Part shown: positions 1 to 7,978 of the stretch, piece by piece
Numbering within the stretch: position 1 is the stretch's first letter
Layout: every line of letters begins with the position of its first letter
Source: an uncultured Lachnospiraceae bacterium
Lineage (GTDB): Bacteria; Bacillota; Clostridia; Lachnospirales; Lachnospiraceae
Reading direction: 5' to 3'
DNA length: 64,000 bases
Assembly: GCA_946554445.1 (NCBI GenBank)
Contig: CAMNSD010000007.1
Location: forward strand, 1 to 64,000
Program-made: the position numbers and the translations under genes
Notes under the pieces: model-generated
Database searches by the model: none
Told to the model about the DNA's origin: nothing
Seen by the model: the letters and a program-made list of their open reading frames with translations, nothing else

Positions 1-239
1 ATCCCTATATTCTTTTAGGAAGTCCTCATATGATATAATTGATATATTGTTTTTTACCCCCCCCCCGGCACTCTATCCACAATAGCTGTCGGATCTATAT
101 CCTTTGTTCGCAACAAATTAATTATCCAATCCGCACCTTGTCCAGCACCATATAAAATAATTGCCCTCGGATTTTGAGTATATACTTTCATAAACTCTTC
201 AAATAAATTTTTCATTTTACTAATTTCTGTTATATTCAT
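1..239 (-). CDS. Phase-variable gene, 5' part only, currently out of frame
   Basis: Only the beginning of this gene is inside the window; it runs off the left edge. From the ATG at 239, residues 28-56 look like the first beta-alpha-beta unit of a Rossmann-type fold (ILYGAGQGADW, then IVDR), so a nucleotide-, NAD- or SAM-binding sugar enzyme is likely, but I do not recognise the family. At codon 58 the frame enters a run of ten G and stops at TAA directly after it. With 11 or 8 G it continues as VKNNISIISYEDFLKEYRD to the window edge with no stop, which looks like ordinary coding sequence. I therefore read it as switched off by run length rather than decayed. It lies 50 bases after legB and is the last gene seen in the transcript direction. 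Confidence 0.6.
57..66 (-). repeat. Poly-G run (G10 on coding strand), tract 1, OFF state
   Basis: Ten consecutive C on the plus strand, G10 in the gene. The codons are CCG GGG GGG GGG TAA, so the present length ends the protein. Nine G also leads to an early stop (TGA after eight further codons), while 11 or 8 G keeps the frame open to the window edge. Runs of this length are known to slip during replication in Campylobacter and Neisseria; slippage here is inferred. Confidence 0.85.
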
Positions 240-289
240 GTCATTCTCTCCAAATATTTTTCTCTCAAATCTGCATCTTTTGTTCTATG

Positions 290-1270
290 CTAAACATTAT
301 AAATATCCACTTTATATCGGTTTAAATTATCTCTCAACCATTCTATCGTCTCGCTAATCCCTTGCTCAAAAGTATACTGTGGCTCCCATGCTGTGAGTCT
401 CTTGATTTTCCCGTTTGCTCCCAAAAGTCTGTTTACCTCACTTTTGAGGGGACGGAGTCTCTGTTCATCACAGACAATTTTCGCATTTGGATTAATCTGT
501 CTGATAATCTCACATGCCAAATCGCCAATAGAAATTTCCTTTTGTGTTGCAATATTAATCTCCTCCCCGATAGTTTTATCAGATTCCGCAATCGCCACAA
601 ATCCCGCCGCCGTATCCTTCACATAATTAAAATCCCTGGTTGGCGTCAAAGAACCCAGTTTAATCTCCTCTCTCCCCGACAAAAGCTGGGAGATAATTGT
701 CGGAATCACCGCCCTCGCCGACTGCCTTGGCCCGTATGTATTAAACGGTCTCACAATGGAAACTGGCAGACTAAAGCTTCGATAAAAACTCTCTGCCAGA
801 CGGTCCGCACCAATCTTTGTCGCTGAATAAGGAGACTGGCCCTGAAAAGGATGCTTCTCATCAATTGGCACATACTGCGCCGTGCCGTACACCTCTGAAG
901 TCGATGTAATCATGACACGCTCTGTCTCCAAATCCCGCGCCGCCTGTAATACATTCAATGTTCCTTTAATATTGGTATCCACATAGGAATCCGGAGAATG
1001 ATAGCTGAAAGGAATCGCTATCAGAGCCGCAAGATGAAAGACGCCGTCAATACTCCTCATTGCTTCTCGTACCCCATTAGGATCCCTGATATCTCCCGAA
1101 AAAATTTCAATTTCCCTCATTATATCCGGCGACAACGTATCGAGCCATCCCCATGTACTAAAAGAATTATAATAGGTAAATGCCCTTACCTGATACCCTT
1201 TTTCTACAAGCAGTTCTGTAAGATGGCTTCCAATAAAACCGTCCGCACCCGTTACTAATACTCTCTTCAT
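290..1270 (-). CDS. legB: NAD-dependent nucleotide-sugar 4,6-dehydratase, LegB-like
   Basis: Extended short-chain dehydrogenase of 326 residues. It shows the Rossmann motif VTGADGFIG (residues 6-14), the Ser/Thr active-site strand TSTSEVYGT (about 122-130) and YSATK (Y148, K152) as catalytic pair. The stretch FTYYNSFSTWGWLD (31-44) is typical of the LegB family, which removes water from GDP- or UDP-GlcNAc as first committed step to legionaminic acid. The ATG at 1270 is preferred to an in-frame GTG at 1276 because AGGG lies five bases before it. It sits downstream of the LegI/LegG-like genes, which supports the role. The partner aminotransferase LegC and acetyltransferase LegH are not visible and may lie left of the window. 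A different C6-deoxy amino sugar remains possible. Confidence 0.82.
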   Translation of the reverse strand: MKRVLVTGADGFIGSHLTELLVEKGYQVRAFTYYNSFSTWGWLDTLSPDIMREIEIFSGDIRDPNGVREAMRSIDGVFHLAALIAIPFSYHSPDSYVDTNIKGTLNVLQAARDLETERVMITSTSEVYGTAQYVPIDEKHPFQGQSPYSATKIGADRLAESFYRSFSLPVSIVRPFNTYGPRQSARAVIPTIISQLLSGREEIKLGSLTPTRDFNYVKDTAAGFVAIAESDKTIGEEINIATQKEISIGDLACEIIRQINPNAKIVCDEQRLRPLKSEVNRLLGANGKIKRLTAWEPQYTFEQGISETIEWLRDNLNRYKVDIYNV

Positions 1271-1283
1271 ATTCACCCTGCCT

Positions 1284-1940
1284 TTATTGAATCATTTTTA
1301 TCACTTTAAACGCCTCTGCAAATTTGACTCCAGCCTCACTTCCACGCAGCATTGCCAGCGCCTTAATATCATCTAAATTTCTTGGAAAAGGATGTTCCCC
1401 CATCTCCGTATTATATATCATAGCCGCTTGAAGTTTTTGTTCTAACGTATCCGAAATATCAATATAAAAATTAGGACTGAATGGAGACATCGGATGACCA
1501 AAATTTGTTTCTGATAAAATCTCCATTGTTAAAATTGCTTTTATGTTGGGATGTCGGAACGTCTTAGTACATGCAAAGCACCAGTCAAATACATGCTTAT
1601 GATCGGAATGCGCGTCATTATAATCGGGAAGAATAACCCAATTTGCATCAATCTGGTCAATATATGCCCCTATTTGCCCAATGGCCTCATCATCTGATAC
1701 TTTTCCCAGCTTCGTTGTTGGAAGCATAAGATTTTTCATATCATCAAATTCATAAAAATCATTAATCTGCTTTATTTGCATCGCACGAACAACTCTCTGT
1801 TCTTCAGTATAACCCAGTTCAAGCAGCATATCCGTTACATTCAACCAAAAAATTCTGTGTTCTTTTCTTAGCTTTAATATGCTCCCGCCGGCCCCTAATG
1901 TCTCGTCATCCGGATGTGGAGAAACCACTAATATATTCAT
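1284..1940 (-). CDS. PIG-L family N-deacetylase
   Basis: Zinc-dependent deacetylase of the PIG-L/LmbE family, 218 residues. The metal motif HPDDE is at residues 9-13 and the second metal ligand group HSDH at 111-114, as in active members such as MshB. The family removes acetyl groups from N-acetylated sugars. The start overlaps the stop of the upstream formyltransferase by four bases (ATGA), so the two are probably translated together. Deacetylation followed by formylation would exchange an N-acetyl for an N-formyl group on an amino sugar of this pathway; that pairing is inferred from position and chemistry. The exact substrate cannot be read from the sequence. Confidence 0.85.
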   Translation of the reverse strand: MNILVVSPHPDDETLGAGGSILKLRKEHRIFWLNVTDMLLELGYTEEQRVVRAMQIKQINDFYEFDDMKNLMLPTTKLGKVSDDEAIGQIGAYIDQIDANWVILPDYNDAHSDHKHVFDWCFACTKTFRHPNIKAILTMEILSETNFGHPMSPFSPNFYIDISDTLEQKLQAAMIYNTEMGEHPFPRNLDDIKALAMLRGSEAGVKFAEAFKVIKMIQ

Positions 1941-2824
1941 CTCAGATACTCCCCTTCCTTTAAGACAACTTCATCACAATCAAGGATATGTATTGCCCCA
2001 TTTCCCGTCTTCACTACAAAGTCGTGCTTAGAATTTACCCGGAGTATTTTTCCCGGCTCTAAATTATCCGGGATAGATTCCTGACAAACCTGTGTCCTCC
2101 AAACTTTATATTCCTTTTCTTTATCGCAAAAATGCGCACCAACATAAGGATGCGTTATGGCACGAACAAGATTATAGATACTTTCGGAACTCATCCTCCA
2201 ATCAATTTTTCCATCTAACTTATCACGTTTTCGCCATATATTACCGCCTTCATTAATCCTGACAACAGAAAATTTTCCATGCCGTTCCGCATATTCCGTA
2301 AATTCCAACACCTGCTTTGGTGCAACATCTAAAACTTTCTTATAAAGAGTCTGGGCATCATCTTCATATAATATTTCAATAGGCTCCTGACTAATAATAT
2401 CTCCTGCATCTGGTTCTGCTGTCATTTGAAAGAATGTAGAGGCTGTCTCTTTTAATCCCAATGCCAATGCCCATATCAACGGATGTCTGCCACGATTACA
2501 TGGAAGCTGCGCCGGATGAAAACCAATACCTCCTAAAGCTGGAATCTTTAGTATTTGTTCCTCGATGAGTCTGGACCATCCAAAGCAATAAATGACGTCC
2601 GGCATACATTTTCTAATAAATTTTTCCAATTCTTCTTTCGATATCTGTTCTGCACATATATATGGAATATTCCATTCTCTGCATATGGGAATCAGTGATT
2701 CAAAATCCGAATTATAGTTTGAGTTGTTCTGAGTTATCACGCCTACAACATCTTTTCCATTATTAACAAGCGCTTTTAATAGTACCACTGAAGAATAGAC
2801 ACAACCAATGTAGCATATTTTCAT
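1937..2824 (-). CDS. Sugar N-formyltransferase-like protein lacking the usual Asn
   Basis: Member of the formyltransferase fold (methionyl-tRNA formyltransferase/ArnA N-terminal family), 295 residues. The active-site block GFHPAQLPCNRGRHP covers residues 101-115, with catalytic His103 and the Asp of PDAGD at 139. Family enzymes carry an Asn two residues before the His (ArnA N102-H104-D140); here that position is Gly101. So either the mechanism is altered or the protein belongs to a variant subfamily. The ATG at 2824 is chosen because GGAGAGG lies eight bases upstream; a GTG at 2830 is the alternative. The stop overlaps the PIG-L deacetylase start. Expected role: 10-formyl-THF-dependent formylation of an amino sugar. 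Confidence 0.75.
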   Translation of the reverse strand: MKICYIGCVYSSVVLLKALVNNGKDVVGVITQNNSNYNSDFESLIPICREWNIPYICAEQISKEELEKFIRKCMPDVIYCFGWSRLIEEQILKIPALGGIGFHPAQLPCNRGRHPLIWALALGLKETASTFFQMTAEPDAGDIISQEPIEILYEDDAQTLYKKVLDVAPKQVLEFTEYAERHGKFSVVRINEGGNIWRKRDKLDGKIDWRMSSESIYNLVRAITHPYVGAHFCDKEKEYKVWRTQVCQESIPDNLEPGKILRVNSKHDFVVKTGNGAIHILDCDEVVLKEGEYLR

Positions 2825-2826
2825 AA

Positions 2827-3999
2827 TCACACCTCTCCAATATCCAAATCATAAAATCTCTTTTTCAAATCAATCGGTCTCATAAAAAGATGTTCATATA
2901 AAATATCTACAATCGCTTTAGATGTGTTTCCGTCACCATACGGGTTTTCTGCTTTTTTTATTTTTTCACGAAAAGAAATGTCTTGAGCCTTCTCTATACT
3001 TTTTGATATTGACAGCCTATCCGGTCTGCAATTAATAACGCTCTCCGCCTGTATTCTTCCCTTTTGCCTGTCTCCAATATTAATTGTCGGTATACCAAAA
3101 GAAGGAACTTCAATGATACCGCTGGATGAATTTCCAATGACGACATCCGCATACCTCAACGCACTTAAATACCTGCGCATTCCTAGAGACTCATAAACGA
3201 TTATATTGTCTGCTTCTTTTGCACTCTCATCTAGCAAATGATTAATTTCGCGGCCTCCACTATCTGCATTAGCCTTGGTACACAAATATAAATATTCTGG
3301 ATGCTCCATCATCGCTGTCAGCAGCTCCTGCATCTGTAATTTTGCAGTATTCGTTTCCAATGTTACCGGATGAAAAGTAACAACTGCATACGGTCTATCC
3401 AAACTACATTTTAGTGAATCTTGCAATTCTTCTCTGGACATAGTATCTACATGTAATGCATTTTCAACTCCCGTAGCACCTACGTTAAATACGCGATTGG
3501 GCTGTTCTCCCATCTGAATCACACGTCTCCGATACTGTTCCGTACTGGTCAGATGTAAATAACTCATTTTAGTAATCGCATGCCTTATTGCCTCATCTAT
3601 CAATCCTTCAGTAGCTTCTCCACCATGCATATGTATAATCGGAATTTGCGCATTCATAGCCGCACAGGCAACTGCCAGAATCTCGTATCGATCTCCCAGT
3701 ATAAGAATAGCATCCGGCTTACTGGCCTCAAAATATTCCGAAAAACTAATCATGGCAAGTCCCATTGCCTTAGACATCGACACGGCTGTATCTGAACTTA
3801 ATAAAATCTCTATTTTGTTATCAATGTGCTCTCCGTCCTGCTCTATCTCCTTATAGGTAGAACCGAACTCCGTTGATAAATGCATCCCTGTCACGGTCAA
3901 CTCTACCTGGAAATATCCTGACGCTCTTAATCTTTTGATCACAGGTCTTAATAACCCGTATTCTGCTCTAGTAGCAGTAATAATTGATATTTTCATCAT
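2827..3999 (-). CDS. Hydrolysing UDP-sugar 2-epimerase, NeuC/LegG type, copy 1
   Basis: GT-B-fold hydrolysing 2-epimerase of 390 residues. It releases UDP from UDP-GlcNAc (NeuC) or UDP-diNAc-bacillosamine (LegG) while inverting C2, giving the mannosamine-type substrate for the NeuB-family synthase. Visible family marks are TRAEYGLL near the N-terminus, GDRYE, HGGE, GNSSSGIIE with NIGDRQKGR, and an intact NPYGDGNTS near the C-terminus. It is followed by the formyltransferase, with the ATG/TGA region overlapping, and preceded by a close paralogue with no synthase between them. Unlike copy 2 it has no G run. NeuC and LegG cannot be told apart without a tree. Confidence 0.87.
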   Translation of the reverse strand: MMKISIITATRAEYGLLRPVIKRLRASGYFQVELTVTGMHLSTEFGSTYKEIEQDGEHIDNKIEILLSSDTAVSMSKAMGLAMISFSEYFEASKPDAILILGDRYEILAVACAAMNAQIPIIHMHGGEATEGLIDEAIRHAITKMSYLHLTSTEQYRRRVIQMGEQPNRVFNVGATGVENALHVDTMSREELQDSLKCSLDRPYAVVTFHPVTLETNTAKLQMQELLTAMMEHPEYLYLCTKANADSGGREINHLLDESAKEADNIIVYESLGMRRYLSALRYADVVIGNSSSGIIEVPSFGIPTINIGDRQKGRIQAESVINCRPDRLSISKSIEKAQDISFREKIKKAENPYGDGNTSKAIVDILYEHLFMRPIDLKKRFYDLDIGEV

Positions 4000-4033
4000 A
4001 CACTCTGCTCATACACAAAATGTCTGATTCTGT

Positions 4034-5209
4034 CTATTCCCGTAAAGGAAAATCATAAAACTTTTTCTTTAAGTCTATCTGATCTTCTAATAGAAACTTT
4101 TTGCAGACGGACAGAATCTTCATGCTTGTGCCATCCATGTCATACGGATTACGCGCAGATACCCCCCCCCCACTATAAATTGTCATTTCTAAGGCTTTAT
4201 AGATTGCTTCCTTTATCTCTTCTTTTTTTGTTTTACAATGAATCACCGTTTCTGCTGCCACCCTTCCCCTTTGTCTGTCTCCTATATCAACCGTTGGTAC
4301 CCCAAATGATGGTGCTTCCAAAATGCCGCTGGATGAATTTCCAATAACCATAGTACAATATTTTAAAGCACTTAGATATCGTTTCATTCCCAACGACGTA
4401 ACTGCCAACACGTTATCATGTTCTGCCGCATATTCATCAATCAACTGATTGATAATATATCCTCCGGTATCCGCATTTGCCTTCGTAATAATATATTTCA
4501 TTTGAAATGCATCCAGCGCATACAATACTTCTCTAAACTGATCCTCAACACTTCCTTCCTCCAAAGTAACGGGGTGAAAAGTCACCACTGCATACTGCCC
4601 TTTCAAGTCCATACCAACTGAAGCTTCCAGTTCCTCCTGTGTGAGTAGTCTTACATTTTTTATATTTTCTACCCCTAAAGAGCCTACTGTAAATACTCTG
4701 TCCGGAGATTCGCCCAACTGCACAATTCTTTTCGCATATCTTTCCGTAGAAGGAAAATGCAGATAACTAAACTTAGTAATAGCATGACGAAACACATCAT
4801 CCACTGCTCCCTCTGTAATTTCTCCTCCATGAATATGTGCAATTGGAATCCTCATGTTCACTGCTGCCAAACATACTGCAACTGTCTCATAGCGATCTCC
4901 AAGAACTACTAATAAGTCAGGCTTATTTATCTGAAAGTATTTCCCAAACTCCAATAGTGCCACTGCCATAGCTCTGCTTGTTGCAGCCGCATCATGCTTC
5001 TGATCCAAAATCGGAATTTTAGCAGTAATCGAAAAACCATCTTCTATGATTTCCTCATAGGTATATCCAAACTCCTCTGATAAATGCATCCCCGTAACCA
5101 AAATAGCCAGTTCCAACTCCTGATCTTGCTCAATACGTTCCATTAATGGTTTTAAAAGTCCATATTCCGCTCTTGTGGCCGTCAATACAGCAATGTTTTT
5201 CTTATTCAT
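4034..5209 (-). CDS. Hydrolysing UDP-sugar 2-epimerase, NeuC/LegG type, copy 2, phase-variable
   Basis: Paralogue of the gene at 2827-3999, 391 residues, with the same marks (TRAEYGLL, GDRYE, HGGE, GNSSSGILE, DIGDRQRGR). It differs in carrying a G10 run that encodes Gly347-Gly349 just before the conserved NPYDMDGTS segment. The present length keeps the frame open. With nine G translation stops 14 codons later, with eleven it stops after four codons; both lose the C-terminal conserved segment that in the family contacts the nucleotide. The paralogue has no glycine run at this place. Copy 2 directly follows the synthase gene (three bases apart), so the pair likely makes one nonulosonic acid and loses the ability when the run slips. 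Confidence 0.87.
   Translation of the reverse strand: MNKKNIAVLTATRAEYGLLKPLMERIEQDQELELAILVTGMHLSEEFGYTYEEIIEDGFSITAKIPILDQKHDAAATSRAMAVALLEFGKYFQINKPDLLVVLGDRYETVAVCLAAVNMRIPIAHIHGGEITEGAVDDVFRHAITKFSYLHFPSTERYAKRIVQLGESPDRVFTVGSLGVENIKNVRLLTQEELEASVGMDLKGQYAVVTFHPVTLEEGSVEDQFREVLYALDAFQMKYIITKANADTGGYIINQLIDEYAAEHDNVLAVTSLGMKRYLSALKYCTMVIGNSSSGILEAPSFGVPTVDIGDRQRGRVAAETVIHCKTKKEEIKEAIYKALEMTIYSGGGVSARNPYDMDGTSMKILSVCKKFLLEDQIDLKKKFYDFPLRE
4162..4171 (-). repeat. Poly-G run (G10), tract 2, ON state
   Basis: Ten C on the plus strand. Codons AGT GGG GGG GGG GTA keep the NeuC/LegG copy 2 frame open. Either single-base change gives a stop within 14 codons. The run sits in a loop that the neighbouring paralogue does not have, so three glycines are tolerated there. 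Confidence 0.88.
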
Positions 5210-5212
5210 CGC

Positions 5213-6211
5213 TCAAACCTCTATCAGCTCGTCCTCTCTAAAGTCTCTCCGTGCCTTTTTTCCGATAATCTGCTCCCAACACATCGGATTTATCCCAGTT
5301 CCCGGTCTTTTTGTGGTGAGATTATCTTCTGTAAACCTTTCGCCCGTTTTTATATCACATCGTGCAACAATACTCCTTCTCACTACATCCACATTCTTTT
5401 TCTCCGATGCAGAGGGTTCTTTACATCCATTCCCCAATGCCTGTTCAATATTTCTGACTGTCATGACCATTGCCTGTAATTCCTGCGGTTCAAGACTCGC
5501 CTTATGATCTGGCCCATCCATGTTTCTATCCAGAGTAAAGTGTTTTTCTATCACAGTTGCACCCAGGGCCGCTGCTGCTATAGGAACCTCAATTCCCTGC
5601 GTATGGTCAGAATATCCAACCGCAACGCCCAGTTCATCTCTAATCGTCACCATCGCCTGTAAATTCACATCTTTGTATGGGGTGGGGTATTCTGTATTAC
5701 AATGAAGGACTGTGATATCCCCGCTGCCATGATCCTTTAAGACTCTCACTGCTTCCCGAACTTCTTCTAACGTACTCATCCCAGATGACAATATGACTTT
5801 TTTCCCTGTTTTAGCAATTTCTCTCAAATAGGGGTAGTTAGTAATCTCTCCGGACGGAACTTTCAGAATATTAATACCACACTTTACAAGGTAATGTATG
5901 CTATCTATATCAAATGGGGTTGACAAAAACATAATATTCTTATCCATGCAATAGTCAATCAATTGCTCATGCATGTCCGGCGTTAATTCAAGCTTCCTCA
6001 ACATATCGAACTGTGATTCCGACTGCTCTGTTGTCATCATCTGATAATCAGCTTTTTTTGCATTCTTACATACTACCGCTTCTGCCCTAAATGTCTGAAA
6101 CTTTACGGCATCCGCACCAGCTAAAACAGCCTCATCCACCAACCTTTTGGCAATTTCAATATCTCCATTATGATTCACGCCCGCCTCAGCAATAATAAAT
6201 ATACTATTCAT
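5213..6211 (-). CDS. neuB: Nonulosonic acid synthase, NeuB/LegI family
   Basis: PEP-dependent synthase of 332 residues that condenses a mannosamine-type sugar with phosphoenolpyruvate to a nine-carbon acid. The N-terminal TIM-barrel part has IAEAGVNHNGD, VKFQTF, LHCNTEYPTP and GYSDHT; the C-terminal 60 residues (RRSIVARCDIKTGERFTEDN) form the antifreeze-like SAF domain that closes the active site of the dimer partner. It is the only such synthase here yet has two hydrolysing epimerases after it, so it either serves two substrates or one epimerase has another role. It overlaps the upstream formyltransferase by eight bases. The symbol neuB names the family; legI is equally possible given LegB and a PtmE-like gene nearby. 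Confidence 0.88.
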   Translation of the reverse strand: MNSIFIIAEAGVNHNGDIEIAKRLVDEAVLAGADAVKFQTFRAEAVVCKNAKKADYQMMTTEQSESQFDMLRKLELTPDMHEQLIDYCMDKNIMFLSTPFDIDSIHYLVKCGINILKVPSGEITNYPYLREIAKTGKKVILSSGMSTLEEVREAVRVLKDHGSGDITVLHCNTEYPTPYKDVNLQAMVTIRDELGVAVGYSDHTQGIEVPIAAAALGATVIEKHFTLDRNMDGPDHKASLEPQELQAMVMTVRNIEQALGNGCKEPSASEKKNVDVVRRSIVARCDIKTGERFTEDNLTTKRPGTGINPMCWEQIIGKKARRDFREDELIEV

Positions 6212-7097
6212 AGCTCTTTAATCTGTCTCCCATTTTAATTTTGCCATCATAAGTATACTCTATAATCTCCAATACAGTATCCCCTGTTTTGACAATAAAT
6301 CCATCCTCTGTTTTTCCTACAATCTGGCCGACCGTATTTTTATATACATGCGCACCCATTATCATTCTTGCCTTGTTTATATTAATCTTCTTTCCTTTGA
6401 TCCATGATACTGCCTGCGGTCCCGGTATACACAGCGCCCGTATGAAATTAAAAATCTCACGGCTGGTCTGTGTCCAGTCAATAATTTCATCTCCTGGTTC
6501 TCGTATTCCACAATAACTACCTACCGGATCAATATCTCTTTGCACAATACGCTTTACCCTATTTTCCTGAATCATTTTGATAGCTCGATACAATACATCT
6601 GCACAACCATCATACGCTCTGTCGAGCAATGTTGCGTATGTATCCTCATCTGTAATTGGATAAACTTCTTGCAGTATGATATCCCCCGTATCAATGCCTT
6701 CGTCAAAATAATGAACAGTTATTCCAAACTCTTTTTCATCATTAATCAATGCCCAATTTAAAATATTCCTTCCTCTATAAAACGGAAGTTTCCCCGCATG
6801 GCAATTAATGGATTTAAATTTGGGCAGATTTATCATGTCTGTTTTAAATATTTGATTAAAAGACATTGATACAAATAAATCAATATCATATGATTTCATT
6901 TTATCAATAAATAATGGTGCATTTATATTTGGGCTTAATTCCACAGGTATACTATAATTCTCTGCCATTCTTATCAATTCAACGTCTCTTTTATCATATC
7001 TAACAGTCACAAATATAATCTCCAGAGATTCATCTGCAATTATCTTCTCAAATGCCTTATGCGCCCATGGACCATCTGCAAAATATCCTATTCTCAT
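6204..7097 (-). CDS. Sugar N-formyltransferase with intact N-H-D triad
   Basis: Formyltransferase-fold protein of 297 residues. The catalytic triad of the family is complete: Asn98 and His100 in SINCHAGKLPFYRGR and Asp136 in DEGIDTGDI. It should transfer a formyl group from 10-formyl-THF to the free amine of a nucleotide-linked amino sugar, as in Qui4N-formylating enzymes. The ATG at 7097 overlaps the TGA of the methyltransferase (ATGA). The reading frame is also open upstream through GTG at 7118 to the G run in the methyltransferase, so a slipped run would produce a 591-residue fusion of both proteins. Substrate candidates are dTDP-Qui4N made by the VioA-like enzyme at 14591 or a deacetylated Leg intermediate. 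Confidence 0.85.
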   Translation of the reverse strand: MRIGYFADGPWAHKAFEKIIADESLEIIFVTVRYDKRDVELIRMAENYSIPVELSPNINAPLFIDKMKSYDIDLFVSMSFNQIFKTDMINLPKFKSINCHAGKLPFYRGRNILNWALINDEKEFGITVHYFDEGIDTGDIILQEVYPITDEDTYATLLDRAYDGCADVLYRAIKMIQENRVKRIVQRDIDPVGSYCGIREPGDEIIDWTQTSREIFNFIRALCIPGPQAVSWIKGKKININKARMIMGAHVYKNTVGQIVGKTEDGFIVKTGDTVLEIIEYTYDGKIKMGDRLKSYE

Positions 7098-7978
7098 GCA
7101 GATGCCCTCCTGTTCCACACGGCATCCATATAGACTATCCCTATTTGCCCCCCCCCCACTTTTTTATCGGTCTTTTGAAATACATGCATTTTGATAGGTG
7201 AATAATCTCCTATCTCATCAGGTATCACTTCTGACATTACTTTTACAAAATGGGAATTTCTCACAAATGGTTTCCCCTGTAACATGACATCGTGCAAGAC
7301 TCTGCTGACATAATAATGCCCTGACAAGAAATTTGCATTTACCCCTGCTTCCTGATATGAATGAAATTTATCCTGAAATTTATCACACAAATCCGTTTCT
7401 TCTAAATACAAATTATGAAAACTGGGAGTTATCTCTGTCAATCCAAATTCTGTCCTCGCCTCATTAAGAATACGCAGCGGTTCGTTAAAACACTCTATTA
7501 ATATAATAACCCCATTATCACCCACTTTTCTTTTAAGCTGATCCAGTGCCCTGTCCTGATCACTCTTATCTAATAAATTAATGATCACTCTCTGTGAAAT
7601 AATAACATCTGGAACCAGTATATTTAATTCATCTAACTGTCTCACATCCCCAGCGATAACATCTATTCCCTGAGGGTTCAATCTATGATTGGCTATCTCA
7701 CGCAAATCGTCGTTTTTTTCAATTCCAATAAATAAATCTTGCGGCCACACCTTTTTCAATTCTGATAAAGTATATCCATTGCCACAACCCACATCCATTA
7801 TTATCATTTGTTTTTTCCCAAACAAATTATTCTTTTTCATATTAAAAATCACATCTATGATGGATTGTGTTTCTCTGTTACGGACATACAAATTTTTCAT
7901 TGTAGAAGTTTCGCTTTCTTTCTCACATAAAGCCACCTCTGTGTAATGATCCATTACAATTTTCTCATAATTTTTCAT
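7094..7978 (-). CDS. Class I SAM methyltransferase, phase-variable C-terminus
   Basis: SAM-dependent methyltransferase of 294 residues with motif I MDVGCGNGYT at 61-70, the acidic ribose-binding residue in IGIEKND, and motif II around AGDVRQL. Probably methylates a sugar; the target is unknown. A G10 run encodes Gly275-Gly277 near the end. At ten G the protein closes after 17 more residues with a TGA that overlaps the formyltransferase start. With nine G it ends at once (GGC AAA TAG). With 11 or 8 G it runs in frame into the formyltransferase. It overlaps the end of the TPP enzyme by 14 bases. Confidence 0.82.
   Translation of the reverse strand: MKNYEKIVMDHYTEVALCEKESETSTMKNLYVRNRETQSIIDVIFNMKKNNLFGKKQMIIMDVGCGNGYTLSELKKVWPQDLFIGIEKNDDLREIANHRLNPQGIDVIAGDVRQLDELNILVPDVIISQRVIINLLDKSDQDRALDQLKRKVGDNGVIILIECFNEPLRILNEARTEFGLTEITPSFHNLYLEETDLCDKFQDKFHSYQEAGVNANFLSGHYYVSRVLHDVMLQGKPFVRNSHFVKVMSEVIPDEIGDYSPIKMHVFQKTDKKVGGGQIGIVYMDAVWNRRASA
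7148..7157 (-). repeat. Poly-G run (G10), tract 3, ON state with fusion option
   Basis: Ten C on the plus strand, 51 bases before the methyltransferase stop. Codons GTG GGG GGG GGG CAA. Length 10 gives two separate, coupled proteins, length 9 truncates, length 11 or 8 fuses the methyltransferase to the formyltransferase; frames were followed by hand and the fused length (1776 bases) is a multiple of three. Confidence 0.88.

Noticed and set aside
57..66. Sequencing or assembly error as cause of the frame breaks
   Set aside because: Cannot be excluded from sequence alone, but the two OFF runs need changes in opposite directions, three other runs of the same length are in frame, and all sit in glycan genes, which fits biology better than error.
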